DNA of 64,000 nt from Hyunsoonleella flava. GTDB lineage: Bacteria > Bacteroidota > Bacteroidia > Flavobacteriales > Flavobacteriaceae. Shown here piece by piece: positions 1-9,192 of the stretch (positions are counted from its first letter, which is position 1; every line of letters starts with the position of its first letter). The notes under the pieces were generated by a model. It searched no databases. It saw nothing but the letters and a program-made list of their open reading frames with translations, and was not told where the DNA came from. The stretch lies in NCBI RefSeq assembly GCF_004310325.1, contig NZ_SIRT01000001.1:434001-498000 (forward strand), in the 5' to 3' direction. Made by a program: the position numbers and the translations under genes.

Positions 1-458
1 ACTAATCTGTCAAAATATTTATTGGCCAATGGCTTGTAAACCGCATTCCCTCTGGATTTTATGTAGGTTTGAAGTATGAAAATCCATTCCCAGCTTCCAT
101 AATGGGCACACATTAAAATGATACTTTTACCTTGTGACTCGATGTTTTGTATGAGTTCAACATTAGTGAAAGTAAATCTCTTTCGCATTTCGTTTTCGCT
201 GATAGTTAACGATTTGATGGATTCAAGTATCATATCACATAAATGATGATAAAACACCTTAGTTATACGTTTTATTTCGGCGTCCGACTTTTCTGGAAAC
301 ACCAAGTTTAAATTACTTTTCACAACTTTTTTGCGATATCCAAACACCCGATATATTAGGATGTATAAACCGTCAGATACCGCATATAACATTCTAAAAG
401 GAAGGATGGATATAACATATAAAAGAGGATAAACCAGAATATAGGCTAGAAAATGCAT
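1..458 (-). CDS. Lipid A biosynthesis acyltransferase (LpxL/HtrB family), C-terminus cut by window edge
   Basis: The frame is open from an ATG at 458 to the left edge, giving 152 residues of the N-terminal half. A hydrophobic N-terminal segment (about 3-20) fits an inner-membrane anchor. The acyltransferase motif HX4(D/E) appears as HYGSWE at residues 119-124, the catalytic His/acid pair of the family. These enzymes add the late acyl chains to lipid A on the inner face of the inner membrane. The gene is divergent from the rhomboid gene, with only 62 bases between the starts. The family call is firm; the exact acyl position it modifies cannot be told, and the C-terminal part is not visible. 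Confidence 0.85.
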   Translation of the reverse strand, partial: MHFLAYILVYPLLYVISILPFRMLYAVSDGLYILIYRVFGYRKKVVKSNLNLVFPEKSDAEIKRITKVFYHHLCDMILESIKSLTISENEMRKRFTFTNVELIQNIESQGKSIILMCAHYGSWEWIFILQTYIKSRGNAVYKPLANKYFDRL

Positions 459-520
459 TTATAAGTTTTAGCTTTGTAGGCGCAAAGATATGTTAATTTG
501 ATTTTAAACGTTTCTATCAC

Positions 521-1192
521 ATGGGGAATTTAGAGGTTATTACAATAGCACTTATTGCTGCAAATGTTATAGTATCCTATAAAGGGTTTAATGACTTTAG
601 TTTTTTTGAAAAGTACAAGTTTAACGTTGGTGCCATTCGCCGTGGTGAGCAGATTAGAATGTTTAGTTCAGGATTTTTGCATGCTGATACCACACATTTG
701 TTCTTTAACATGTTTGCGTTGTATCTATTCTCTGATTTGGTGATTTTTGATATTGGTAAGTTTTACTTTTTTGTAGTTTACATTGGCAGCCTAATTGCAG
801 GTAATCTCCTGTCGCTATACTTTCATAAAAATGAATACCATTACAGTGCAGTTGGCGCTAGTGGTGCAGTTACGGGTGTTTTGTATTCTGCAATATTATT
901 AAGACCAGAGCGTGATTATTACTTTTTGTTTCTGCCTTCGCGAATAGGTGATGTGGATTTGGGAATTCCTGGATTTGTTTTAGGCATTGCTTATTTGTTA
1001 TATTCAATTTATGGCATGAAGAAGCGCATTGGAAACATTGGTCACGATGCACATTTTGGTGGTGCCATAGGTGGCTACTTTATTACCTTAATTTTAATGC
1101 CCTCGCTACTACAGAGCAATCCACTGATGGTAGGCTTATTGGCAATTCCTATCGTTGTACTTTTTGTTTTACAGAAAATGGGGAAAATCTAG
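521..1192 (+). CDS. Rhomboid-family intramembrane serine protease
   Basis: This 223-residue polytopic membrane protein has the rhomboid signature: an H-x3-N segment at 59-63, the active-site GASG with the nucleophile at Ser114, and AHFGGAIGG with catalytic His178. Rhomboids cut substrate helices inside the membrane with a Ser-His dyad. About six hydrophobic segments can be counted, the basic bacterial fold, with no extra cytoplasmic domain. The ATG at 521 begins just before the first membrane segment. The substrate is unknown. Both catalytic residues are present, so an active enzyme is expected rather than an iRhom-like pseudoprotease. Confidence 0.9.
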   Translation: MGNLEVITIALIAANVIVSYKGFNDFSFFEKYKFNVGAIRRGEQIRMFSSGFLHADTTHLFFNMFALYLFSDLVIFDIGKFYFFVVYIGSLIAGNLLSLYFHKNEYHYSAVGASGAVTGVLYSAILLRPERDYYFLFLPSRIGDVDLGIPGFVLGIAYLLYSIYGMKKRIGNIGHDAHFGGAIGGYFITLILMPSLLQSNPLMVGLLAIPIVVLFVLQKMGKI

Positions 1193-1352
1193 TTGCTCAT
1201 CTGTCTTAATTGGCACAACTATTGAATTTAGTAGTATGATGCAACAATTGTTTTCATATTAAGTGTTTGATTTACAGTTGTTTTCAATGATGTGTAATGA
1301 ATTTGAAAAACAGGTATATCTGTATTAATGACAGAATGACCTAAATAACTAT

Positions 1353-3803
1353 ATGAAGAAATCTAATTTTATAACTTTTGACAGTTTGTCATTACAGGAA
1401 TTTGATGAAAACTCAGAATTAATTCCGTTAATGACGCCTGAAGATGAAGAGGCCATAAATAATGAAGAACTCCCCGCATCTCTTCCCATTTTATCGTTGA
1501 GAAATACCGTGTTATTTCCTGGTGTTGTTATACCGATTACAGCGGGCAGGGATAAATCTATTAAACTAATTAACGATGCCAATAAAGGCAGTAAGGTTAT
1601 TGGGGTTGTGGCACAAAAAGATGAAACTGTCGAAAATCCTAAAGGAAAAGATATTTATAACACGGGGACGGTCGCCCGTATTTTAAGGGTGTTGAAAATG
1701 CCTGATGGGAATGTTACGGTTATTATTCAGGGTAAGAAGCGTTTTCAAGTAGAACACGTGGTTTCAGAGCAGCCATACATCACAGCAACCATCAAAGATT
1801 TACCTGAAGCCAAACCTGCTCTACAAAACAAGGAGTTTTCAGCCATAATTGATTCCATTAAAGATCTGGCTCTGGAAATTATTAAGGAAAGCCCCAATAT
1901 CCCAACGGAAGCTTCATTCGCAATTAAAAATATAGAGAGCAATTCGTTCTTGGTTAATTTCGTGTCTTCCAACATGAACCTTTCGGTTTCCGAAAAACAA
2001 GAACTTTTAGAAAATAATGATTTGAAGAGTCGCGCATTGGCTACTTTAAAGTATATGAATGTGGAGTTCCAAAAGCTGGCATTGAAAAACGATATTCAGT
2101 CTAAAGTACAAATGGATATGAGCCAGCAGCAGCGCGAGTATTTTCTGCATCAGCAAATGAAGACCATTCAGGAAGAATTGGGAGGTGTAAGCCATGACGA
2201 AGAGATTGATGAAATGAAAGCCAAGGCCAAGGAAAAGCTGTGGGACGAAAAAGTTGCCAAACATTTTGAAAAGGAAGTTGGGAAGTTACAACGCATGAAT
2301 CCTCAGGTTTCTGAATACTCGATACAACGCAACTACCTAGAACTGTTCTTAGATTTGCCTTGGAACGAATTTAGTAAAGATAAATTCGATTTAAAAAGAG
2401 CTAAAAAAATACTAGATAGAGACCATTATGGTTTGGATGATGTAAAGCGCAGAATTATTGAATATTTAGCAGTTTTAAAGCTGCGCAATGATATGAAATC
2501 GCCTATTCTTTGTTTTTACGGTCCTCCTGGAGTTGGTAAAACGTCGCTAGGAAAATCTATTGCTGAGGCTTTGGGTAGAGAATATGTGCGTATGTCTTTA
2601 GGTGGTTTAAGGGATGAGGCTGAAATAAGAGGACATCGTAAAACGTATATTGGTGCTATGCCAGGGCGTATCATTCAAAGTTTGAAAAAAGCTGGAACAT
2701 CTAATCCTGTTTTTGTCTTGGATGAAATTGATAAACTATCAAACTCCCATCAAGGTGATCCATCTTCTGCGATGCTGGAAGTGTTAGATCCTGAACAAAA
2801 TAATGCTTTTTATGATAATTTCTTAGAAATGGGATACGACCTTTCTAAAGTGATGTTTATAGCTACTTCCAATAGTTTAGCTACTATTCAACCTGCACTA
2901 AGAGATCGTATGGAAATCATAAATGTAACGGGATATACCATTGAAGAAAAGGTTGAGATTGCAAAGCGTCATTTATTGCTAAAGCAATTAAAAGAGCATG
3001 GTTTAGATGCATCACATTTAAAGATAGGAAAACCTCAGTTAGAAAAGATTGTTGAAGGTTATACAAGGGAATCTGGAGTGCGCGGTCTAGAAAAGCAAAT
3101 TGCAAAAATGGTGCGTTTTGCTGCCAAAAATATTGCCATGGAGGAGGATTATAACATTAAAGTAACCAATGCCGATATTATTGAAGTATTGGGCGGTCCT
3201 AAATTAGAGCGTGATAAATACGAAAACAATAATGTTGCGGGTGTCGTTACTGGTTTAGCATGGACAAGTGTTGGTGGTGATATTTTATTTATTGAATCTA
3301 TTTTATCTAAAGGAAAAGGCAACTTAAGCATTACGGGGAATTTAGGTAAAGTGATGAAGGAATCGGCTACTATAGCTATGGAGTACATAAAATCCAATGC
3401 TGATAGTTTTGGAATAAATCCTGAAGTGTTTGATAAATACAATGTGCATATCCATGTACCAGAAGGTGCTACACCAAAGGACGGACCAAGTGCAGGGGTT
3501 ACCATGTTAACATCGTTAGTATCTTTATTTACCCAAAAGAAAGTGAAAAAGAGTTTAGCTATGACTGGGGAAATTACGCTACGTGGAAAAGTTTTGCCAG
3601 TAGGAGGTATCAAAGAAAAAATCCTTGCGGCTAAGCGTGCTAGAATAAAAGAAATTTTGCTTTGTGAAGAAAACAGACGCGACATTGAGGAAATAAAACC
3701 TGAATACCTAAAAGGTTTAACCTTTCATTATGTTACAGATATGAGCGAGGTAATTGATATTGCCGTAACAAATCAAAAAGTAAAACATGCTAAAAAACTT
3801 TAG
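1353..3803 (+). CDS. lon: ATP-dependent protease La (Lon)
   Basis: The 816-residue length is normal for LonA. The order is an N-terminal substrate-binding LON domain (about 45-240), a coiled-coil linker, an AAA+ module with Walker A GPPGVGKT at 390-397 and a DEIDK Walker B, then the protease domain with catalytic Ser713 in PKDGPSAG and Lys756 in GGIKEK. The 43-residue Ser-Lys spacing equals that of the E. coli enzyme. Lon degrades misfolded and regulatory proteins in the cytoplasm. The next gene overlaps its 3' end by 17 bases, so the two are probably co-transcribed. No clear heat-shock type promoter was recognised upstream. Confidence 0.98.
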   Translation: MKKSNFITFDSLSLQEFDENSELIPLMTPEDEEAINNEELPASLPILSLRNTVLFPGVVIPITAGRDKSIKLINDANKGSKVIGVVAQKDETVENPKGKDIYNTGTVARILRVLKMPDGNVTVIIQGKKRFQVEHVVSEQPYITATIKDLPEAKPALQNKEFSAIIDSIKDLALEIIKESPNIPTEASFAIKNIESNSFLVNFVSSNMNLSVSEKQELLENNDLKSRALATLKYMNVEFQKLALKNDIQSKVQMDMSQQQREYFLHQQMKTIQEELGGVSHDEEIDEMKAKAKEKLWDEKVAKHFEKEVGKLQRMNPQVSEYSIQRNYLELFLDLPWNEFSKDKFDLKRAKKILDRDHYGLDDVKRRIIEYLAVLKLRNDMKSPILCFYGPPGVGKTSLGKSIAEALGREYVRMSLGGLRDEAEIRGHRKTYIGAMPGRIIQSLKKAGTSNPVFVLDEIDKLSNSHQGDPSSAMLEVLDPEQNNAFYDNFLEMGYDLSKVMFIATSNSLATIQPALRDRMEIINVTGYTIEEKVEIAKRHLLLKQLKEHGLDASHLKIGKPQLEKIVEGYTRESGVRGLEKQIAKMVRFAAKNIAMEEDYNIKVTNADIIEVLGGPKLERDKYENNNVAGVVTGLAWTSVGGDILFIESILSKGKGNLSITGNLGKVMKESATIAMEYIKSNADSFGINPEVFDKYNVHIHVPEGATPKDGPSAGVTMLTSLVSLFTQKKVKKSLAMTGEITLRGKVLPVGGIKEKILAAKRARIKEILLCEENRRDIEEIKPEYLKGLTFHYVTDMSEVIDIAVTNQKVKHAKKL

Positions 3804-4386
3804 GTACATTTTATTTGTTGGTCTGCTTTTTATGGGAGCTACAATTGCGTTTGCCCAAAGTAAACCTACATATAAAGATGTATTACTAAACGGTAAACCA
3901 GCAAAATTGAATTTAGCTACTGGTGAATTTATTCTTGTAGATGGTAATAAAATAGATACTATTAAGCCACTTGAGATAAATGACAAAACGTTTGAACAAA
4001 CCAAGGAAAATACAGATAAATCACCTGACGTAAAACCGAAAGCTAGTGATAGTTTGGAGGTTCCAAAAGACAAGTCAATAGTTCATACCGTAAAAGCAGG
4101 GGAGACGCTCTTTGGCTTGTCTAAGAAATACAATGTGTCTTTGGTTGCATTGCAGAAAGCCAACAACCTAGAAACTACATTAATACATGTTGGTCAAAAA
4201 CTCCGGGTCAGTAATTTAGATGCTCTAGATGAGCAAAGCGATATAGCTGATACTTGGATCGTTTCAAAAGGAGATACCTTATACAGTATTGCGAAAAAAA
4301 ACAATACCACCGTTACAGCACTTAAGCGGCTAAATAATTTAAAAAATAATCTTATTTCTATCGGACAAAAACTTCGCCTAAAGTAG
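3787..4386 (+). CDS. Secreted protein with two LysM domains
   Basis: This 199-residue protein has a signal peptide (hydrophobic core 8-22, likely cut after Ala23), a polar linker, and two LysM peptidoglycan-binding domains at about 99-142 and 156-198. LysM domains bind N-acetylglucosamine-containing glycans, so it probably sits on periplasmic peptidoglycan. There is no peptidase domain. The start ATG lies inside lon (17-base overlap), which suggests translational coupling. The precise role is unknown. Confidence 0.85.
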   Translation: MLKNFRYILFVGLLFMGATIAFAQSKPTYKDVLLNGKPAKLNLATGEFILVDGNKIDTIKPLEINDKTFEQTKENTDKSPDVKPKASDSLEVPKDKSIVHTVKAGETLFGLSKKYNVSLVALQKANNLETTLIHVGQKLRVSNLDALDEQSDIADTWIVSKGDTLYSIAKKNNTTVTALKRLNNLKNNLISIGQKLRLK

Positions 4387-4460
4387 AAATAGTTTCCCCT
4401 AAAAAATAAATGATACATACTATCGTTTTAAGATAGATTCCTTTACTTTGTGCCGTAAAT

Positions 4461-5480
4461 ATGCTAAGGAAAATTATCGCTTTTTTTTGTTTGTTGAGCG
4501 CTTCGCTTGGTTTTTCCCAGGTAGGAGGCGAAAGCACTTATCAGTTTTTAAACTTAGTATCATCTCCACGACAAGCTGCTTTGGGCGGAAAGGTATTTAC
4601 TAACGTAGATTATGATGTAACCCAAGGCTTATTCAATCCTGCTACCATAAATGTTGAAATGGATAACCAGTTAGCGTTAAATTATACCAGCTATTTGGGA
4701 GATATAGGTTATGGTACGGCATCATATGCATATACCATAGATAGACGAACCCAAACCATACATGGCGGCATTACCTATATTAATTACGGTTCGTTTGATG
4801 GTTATGATGAAAACGGCGTGTCTACAGGAACATTTACAGGGAGTGAAACCGCTTTATCAGTGGGTTATGCGTTGCAAATCGGTTATTCAGATTTTTATTT
4901 CGGAGCAAGTTTAAAATTAATCACATCAAAATTAGAACAATACAACTCTTTTGGGGCTGCAGTAGATTTAGGATTGTTATACATTGATGAAGATCTTGAT
5001 TTTCATGCTGCTTTAGTGGTTAGAAATTTAGGTTCCCAAATCACAACCTATGCAGGATTAAACGAACCATTACCTTTTGAAGTGGGCTTGGGGTTATCCC
5101 AACGTCTGGAGCACGTTCCCATAAGATGGCACGTTACTTTAGAAAACCTTCAAGATTGGCCTATTGCACGACCAAACCCTGCAAGAGTTACGAGTGATTT
5201 ATCAGGAAATCAAACGCAAGAAAAAATAGGTTTTGTTGGGCAATTGATAAGGCATACCATACTTGGGGCTGAATTGTTCCCCGAAGGTGGTTTTAATATC
5301 AGATTGGGCTATAATTTCCGTCGTTCAGAAGAACTACGCATAGTCGATCAGCGTAATTTTTCGGGGCTTTCGGCAGGATTTTCCATCAAACTCAATAAAA
5401 TGCGCTTTAGTTATACGCATGCAAAATACACCAGTGCGGCCAACTCTAATTTTTTCGGATTACAAATTGACTTACAATAG
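4461..5480 (+). CDS. porQ: Type IX secretion system protein PorQ
   Basis: This 339-residue protein has a signal peptide (about 1-19) followed by a beta-rich outer-membrane-barrel-like sequence ending in alternating aromatic residues. The early VGGESTYQFL segment and overall pattern match the PorQ family of the type IX secretion system. Known PorQ works with PorU, PorV and PorZ in the attachment complex that cleaves secreted cargo and anchors it to the surface. Its position directly before cmk is a layout I recall from other flavobacteria. A TACTTTG-like box at about 4444-4450 could be its -7 element but is one base short of the consensus. Confidence 0.85.
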   Translation: MLRKIIAFFCLLSASLGFSQVGGESTYQFLNLVSSPRQAALGGKVFTNVDYDVTQGLFNPATINVEMDNQLALNYTSYLGDIGYGTASYAYTIDRRTQTIHGGITYINYGSFDGYDENGVSTGTFTGSETALSVGYALQIGYSDFYFGASLKLITSKLEQYNSFGAAVDLGLLYIDEDLDFHAALVVRNLGSQITTYAGLNEPLPFEVGLGLSQRLEHVPIRWHVTLENLQDWPIARPNPARVTSDLSGNQTQEKIGFVGQLIRHTILGAELFPEGGFNIRLGYNFRRSEELRIVDQRNFSGLSAGFSIKLNKMRFSYTHAKYTSAANSNFFGLQIDLQ

Positions 5481-5575
5481 TATAGGTGTCTTAAATTTTA
5501 TGTTAACCTATTTAAGCTTATAGTGCTTTTAACTTTAATGCACTTTAAGTACTTTAGCCACCTGAAACACGTATA

Positions 5576-6271
5576 ATGAATAAAATCACCATTGCAATAG
5601 ACGGTTACTCCTCAACGGGGAAGAGCACTGTGGCGAAACAGATTGCAAAAGAACTAGGTTATGTTTATGTTGACTCAGGAGCAATGTATAGAGCAGTTAC
5701 GCTTTATGCCATTCAAAATGGATTAATCTCGGACGATGATTTTAATAAAGAAGCATTAATCTATCAATTAGATAAAATTGAATTGACGTTTCAGTTTAAT
5801 AAAGACTTAGGGTATGCTGAGGTATATTTAAATGGAGAAAATGTAGAATCTAAAATCCGCACTCTGGAAGTGTCTGGTTTTGTAAGTAATGTAGCGGCAG
5901 TCCCTGAAGTAAGACAAAAGCTAGTGGCTATTCAAAAAAAGCTAGGGGAGGACAAAGGTGTTGTGATGGATGGACGCGATATTGGAACCGTGGTGTTTCC
6001 TAATGCAGCGCTTAAAATTTTTATGACTGCTTCTGCCGAAAAACGAGCGAAACGGAGATATAAAGAACTTTTGGAACGTGGTGATAAAATAACCTATGAG
6101 GACGTTTTGAAAAATGTTACAGAACGCGATCATATTGATACCAACCGAAAAGATTCCCCTTTGATAAAGGCTGAAGACGCTATCGAAATTGATAATTCAG
6201 ATTTATCGCTAGATGAGCAATTTGAAAAAGTATTACAACTAGCTAAAATCACAATAGAAGGGATGGAATAA
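5576..6271 (+). CDS. cmk: (d)CMP kinase (cytidylate kinase)
   Basis: This 231-residue cytosolic enzyme phosphorylates CMP and dCMP with ATP in pyrimidine nucleotide recycling. The P-loop GYSSTGKS lies at residues 10-17, followed by the family's SGAMYRA segment and MDGRDIG at 131-137, which contacts the CMP base and sugar. Length is typical. It follows porQ by 95 bases and ends directly at a strong hairpin terminator shared with the convergent BON-LysM gene. Confidence 0.96.
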   Translation: MNKITIAIDGYSSTGKSTVAKQIAKELGYVYVDSGAMYRAVTLYAIQNGLISDDDFNKEALIYQLDKIELTFQFNKDLGYAEVYLNGENVESKIRTLEVSGFVSNVAAVPEVRQKLVAIQKKLGEDKGVVMDGRDIGTVVFPNAALKIFMTASAEKRAKRRYKELLERGDKITYEDVLKNVTERDHIDTNRKDSPLIKAEDAIEIDNSDLSLDEQFEKVLQLAKITIEGME

Positions 6272-6272
6272 A

Positions 6273-6300
6273 AAAAGGCACTTTTTAAAAAGTGCCTTTT
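6273..6300. terminator. Bidirectional intrinsic terminator between cmk and the BON-LysM gene
   Basis: A perfect 28-base palindrome with 14-base arms (AAAAGGCACTTTTT and its complement) begins two bases after the cmk stop. Its A and T ends give a U-tract in either direction, so it can stop both convergent transcripts. Confidence 0.9.
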
Positions 6301-6320
6301 ACATTTTATTGCTGAGAATC

Positions 6321-6698
6321 TTACAAATTCGGAATAATCAATTCCTGGTCTGGATGAATCAAATCTGGATTCTTTAAAATATCAGAATTCGCCTTAAAGA
6401 TATCTTGATATTTAGAAGCCTTACCATAATATTGGATGGCTATTTTACCAAGTGTTTCACCACTTTTTACAGTATGTCTATGATACACACTAGAGTCCGC
6501 CACTTTTATGTCGGCCATAATATCTGATGGATTTTCACCACCAACTTCTTTAATTTTATCCCAAATTAAATCTTTTTCATAAGGCGTATTTGCGGTACCC
6601 CAAACTTTTAATTGTCCGTTTTCTTCTTTTACATCTCCATTTTGGATGTTGAGCGATTCTCCTAAGTCTAAAACCGCTTGATATTTAGCTTTTACCAT
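6321..6698 (-). CDS. BON-LysM protein (Kbp/YgaU-like)
   Basis: This 125-residue protein has no signal peptide. An N-terminal BON-like alpha/beta region (about 8-66) is followed by one LysM domain (74-124). This is the arrangement of E. coli Kbp (YgaU), a soluble potassium-binding protein. Function by family is suggestive only: binding residues cannot be checked from sequence alone. It is convergent with cmk and stands alone. Confidence 0.8.
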   Translation of the reverse strand: MVKAKYQAVLDLGESLNIQNGDVKEENGQLKVWGTANTPYEKDLIWDKIKEVGGENPSDIMADIKVADSSVYHRHTVKSGETLGKIAIQYYGKASKYQDIFKANSDILKNPDLIHPDQELIIPNL

Positions 6699-6868
6699 GA
6701 TTTATTTGTTTTAATAGTTAATTTTTTCGGATGAACAATATAATAAATAATTCTTTCTAATGCGCGAATTATACTTCGATATCTCCATCTAAATTTAAGA
6801 CGCCAAAACTACTGAGAAGTCACATTTATTTTTTTTAGTCTGAATTAGGCTAATTATCTGAAAATGTA

Positions 6869-6876
6869 TATTTTTG
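6869..6876 (+). promoter_or_regulatory. Candidate -7 promoter box for rpsA
   Basis: TATTTTTG fits the Bacteroidota TAnnTTTG consensus exactly. It would start a transcript near 6883 and leave a leader of about 165 bases before rpsA. A TTTG -33 element at the expected spacing is not evident. Confidence 0.5.
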
Positions 6877-6938
6877 CACTCCTTTTTAGCGCAGTATCGA
6901 AAAGATAAAAGGGAACTAGAAAAACAATTTTATAACAC

Positions 6939-7017
6939 TTCTGTGTGTTAAGCGGTTAACTTTTCGAAACATACAGAATACAAACGCGATGAGATGGCGT
7001 TTCCGCAAAAGTGGAAA
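6939..7017 (+). promoter_or_regulatory. Structured 5' leader of rpsA: three hairpins, two of them overlapping
   Basis: Three stems can be read by eye. The first has 11 pairs with one G-U (6939-6949 with 6968-6978). The second has six perfect pairs (6982-6987 with 6997-7002, 9-base loop). The third has seven pairs with one G-U and an AAAA loop (7000-7006 with 7011-7017). The second and third share bases 7000-7002, so they compete or are trimmed when both form. The rpsA start is only 30 bases further on. Leader structures used for autogenous control are common in ribosomal protein genes; that this one works so is inference. Confidence 0.5.
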
Positions 7018-7046
7018 TCTTAGCAACGATTCGCAGATTTTATTAA

Positions 7047-8879
7047 ATGGCTGAAAAAGCAAAACAAGCTGAGGTTGAAGCAACTGAAGCACAAACCGCT
7101 GAAGCTCCTGTAGTATCAGAAGCGCAAGCAAATCCTGAAAAATTCTTAAAAGAGTTCAACTGGCACAATTACCAAGAAGGTATTGATGAGGTAGATGACA
7201 AACAACTTGAAGAATTTGAAAAATTAGTAGCAGAGAATTTTGTTGATACTTTAGACGACGAGGTTGTTGAAGGTACTGTAATTCACATTACAGACAGAGA
7301 TGCAATTATCGACATCAATGCAAAGTCTGAAGGTGTTATTTCTTTAAACGAATTCCGCTACAACCCAGATTTAAAAGTAGGAGATAAGGTAGAAGTATTA
7401 ATTGATGTGCGCGAAGATGCCACAGGACAGTTAGTATTATCTCACCGTAAAGCTCGTGTAATTAAGGCTTGGGACAGAGTTAATAAAGCTCACGAAACTG
7501 GTGAAATCGTTAACGGTTTTGTGAAGTGTAGAACTAAAGGTGGTATGATTGTAGATGTTTTCGGAATTGAAGCATTCTTACCAGGTTCTCAAATTGACGT
7601 AAAACCAATTAGAGATTACGATCAGTACGTAAATAAAACTATGGAATTCAAAGTTGTAAAAATCAACCATGAATTTAAAAACGTAGTAGTGTCTCATAAA
7701 GCACTTATTGAGGCTGACATTGAAGAGCAAAAGAAAGAAATCATTGGTCAATTAGAAAAAGGTCAAGTATTAGAAGGTGTTGTGAAGAACATCACATCTT
7801 ACGGTGTATTTATTGATCTTGGTGGTGTTGACGGATTAGTACATATTACAGATTTATCTTGGTCTAGAATCAATCATCCAAATGAGATTGTAGAGTTAGA
7901 TCAGAAATTAAATGTGGTAATCCTTGATTTTGATGAAGACAAGTCTAGAATCCAATTAGGTCTTAAGCAATTGAGCAAGCACCCATGGGAAGCACTTGGA
8001 GAAGAAGTGAAAGTTGGTGACAAAGTAAAAGGTAAAGTAGTTGTAATTGCAGATTACGGTGCGTTTATCGAAGTTGCCGAAGGTGTTGAAGGTTTAATCC
8101 ACGTTTCTGAAATGTCTTGGTCAACACACTTACGTTCGGCTCAAGATTTTGTTTCTGTTGGAGACGAGGTTGAAGCTCAAATTTTAACTTTGGATAGAGA
8201 AGACCGTAAAATGTCTCTTGGTATCAAGCAATTAACGCCAGATCCATGGACAGACATTACTGCGAAATATCCATTAGGCTCTAAGCATACAGGTATTGTG
8301 CGTAACTTTACAAACTTTGGTGTATTTGTTGAATTAGAAGAAGGTATCGACGGATTAATTTACATCTCAGATTTATCTTGGACTAAGAAAATCAAGCACC
8401 CATCAGAGTTTTGTGCTGTAGGTGATAAGTTGGACGTTATTGTTCTGGAGTTGGATGTAGAAGGTCGTAAACTAAGTTTAGGACACAAACAAACTACAGA
8501 TAACCCTTGGGATAAGTACGAAACTGAATTTGCTTTAAACACTACGCATACCGCTGCAATTTCTGAAATAGTTGACAAAGGTGCTACAATAGCATTTAAT
8601 GATGATATCGTTGCTTTTGTACCGCAACGTCACTTAGAGAAAGAAGATGGTTCTAAGCTTAAGAAAGGTGAAGAAGCAGAATTCAAGATTATTGAATTTA
8701 ACAAAGAGTTTAAACGTGTTGTAGCGTCTCACGCTGCAATCCACAAAGCTGAAGAAGCTGCAAACATAAAAGCCGCTGCTAAAAAAGCTGCTAGTGCTGC
8801 TGCCGAAGCAAAACCAACTTTAGGTGATGCTAACGATGCTTTACAAGCTCTTAAAGATAAAATGGACGGGAAAAAATAA
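7047..8879 (+). CDS. rpsA: 30S ribosomal protein S1
   Basis: This 610-residue protein has six S1 (OB-fold) RNA-binding repeats beginning near residues 70, 150, 235, 320, 408 and 495. Repeats 3-5 are the most canonical, with GVFIDL or GAFIEV cores. S1 helps recruit mRNA to the 30S subunit. The N-terminus is a low-complexity Ala/Glu segment and the C-terminus is Ala/Lys-rich, as often seen in Bacteroidota. Start ATG at 7047. The gene stands alone, with its own leader and a strong terminator. Confidence 0.97.
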   Translation: MAEKAKQAEVEATEAQTAEAPVVSEAQANPEKFLKEFNWHNYQEGIDEVDDKQLEEFEKLVAENFVDTLDDEVVEGTVIHITDRDAIIDINAKSEGVISLNEFRYNPDLKVGDKVEVLIDVREDATGQLVLSHRKARVIKAWDRVNKAHETGEIVNGFVKCRTKGGMIVDVFGIEAFLPGSQIDVKPIRDYDQYVNKTMEFKVVKINHEFKNVVVSHKALIEADIEEQKKEIIGQLEKGQVLEGVVKNITSYGVFIDLGGVDGLVHITDLSWSRINHPNEIVELDQKLNVVILDFDEDKSRIQLGLKQLSKHPWEALGEEVKVGDKVKGKVVVIADYGAFIEVAEGVEGLIHVSEMSWSTHLRSAQDFVSVGDEVEAQILTLDREDRKMSLGIKQLTPDPWTDITAKYPLGSKHTGIVRNFTNFGVFVELEEGIDGLIYISDLSWTKKIKHPSEFCAVGDKLDVIVLELDVEGRKLSLGHKQTTDNPWDKYETEFALNTTHTAAISEIVDKGATIAFNDDIVAFVPQRHLEKEDGSKLKKGEEAEFKIIEFNKEFKRVVASHAAIHKAEEAANIKAAAKKAASAAAEAKPTLGDANDALQALKDKMDGKK

Positions 8880-8901
8880 TTTTCTGTTGATTTAGATATT
8901 T

Positions 8902-8930
8902 AAAAAGCGACCAATTTGGTCGCTTTTTTT
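8902..8930 (+). terminator. Intrinsic terminator of rpsA
   Basis: An 11-bp perfect stem (AAAAAGCGACC with GGTCGCTTTTT), a five-base loop and a run of seven T residues lie 22 bases after the rpsA stop. Confidence 0.93.
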
Positions 8931-8943
8931 ATGTTTTCATATT

Positions 8944-9032
8944 TGGGCGTTACCCACAAGGGGTCGGGCTTTCACTACTCAATCCCTCCTGCGTCGGGGA
9001 TTTCAAACATGCCGTTCAATCCCTAACGCGGG
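8944..9032 (+). repeat. Dispersed GC-rich repeat, copy 1
   Basis: This G+C-rich stretch stands out from the AT-rich surroundings. It begins TTGGGCGTTACC, includes GGTCGGGCTTT and CTGCGTCGGGGA, and ends CAATCCCTAACGCGGG. Its ends can pair (GCGTTA with TAACGC). Related copies lie at 11792-11895 (opposite strand) and 36788-36880. I recall similar elements scattered between genes in many flavobacteria. The rest of the 8931-9192 gap shows no credible gene. Confidence 0.75.
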
Positions 9033-9192
9033 TGTGTTTGCTGGCTTATGGCTAATACGAAATTTTAGACTTTTTGGAGAGGTTCGTTTAACTTTTCCAG
9101 ATATGCGTCGTTTTAATGACTTATATCTGACGTTAAACGAAGTTCGGTTTTTTTCTGACAAAGTCAAGGTGATAAATCTTAAAATACTTGTC

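Noticed and set aside
3149-3685. Long minus-strand frame inside lon
   Set aside because: It is the antisense shadow of the conserved Lon protease domain.
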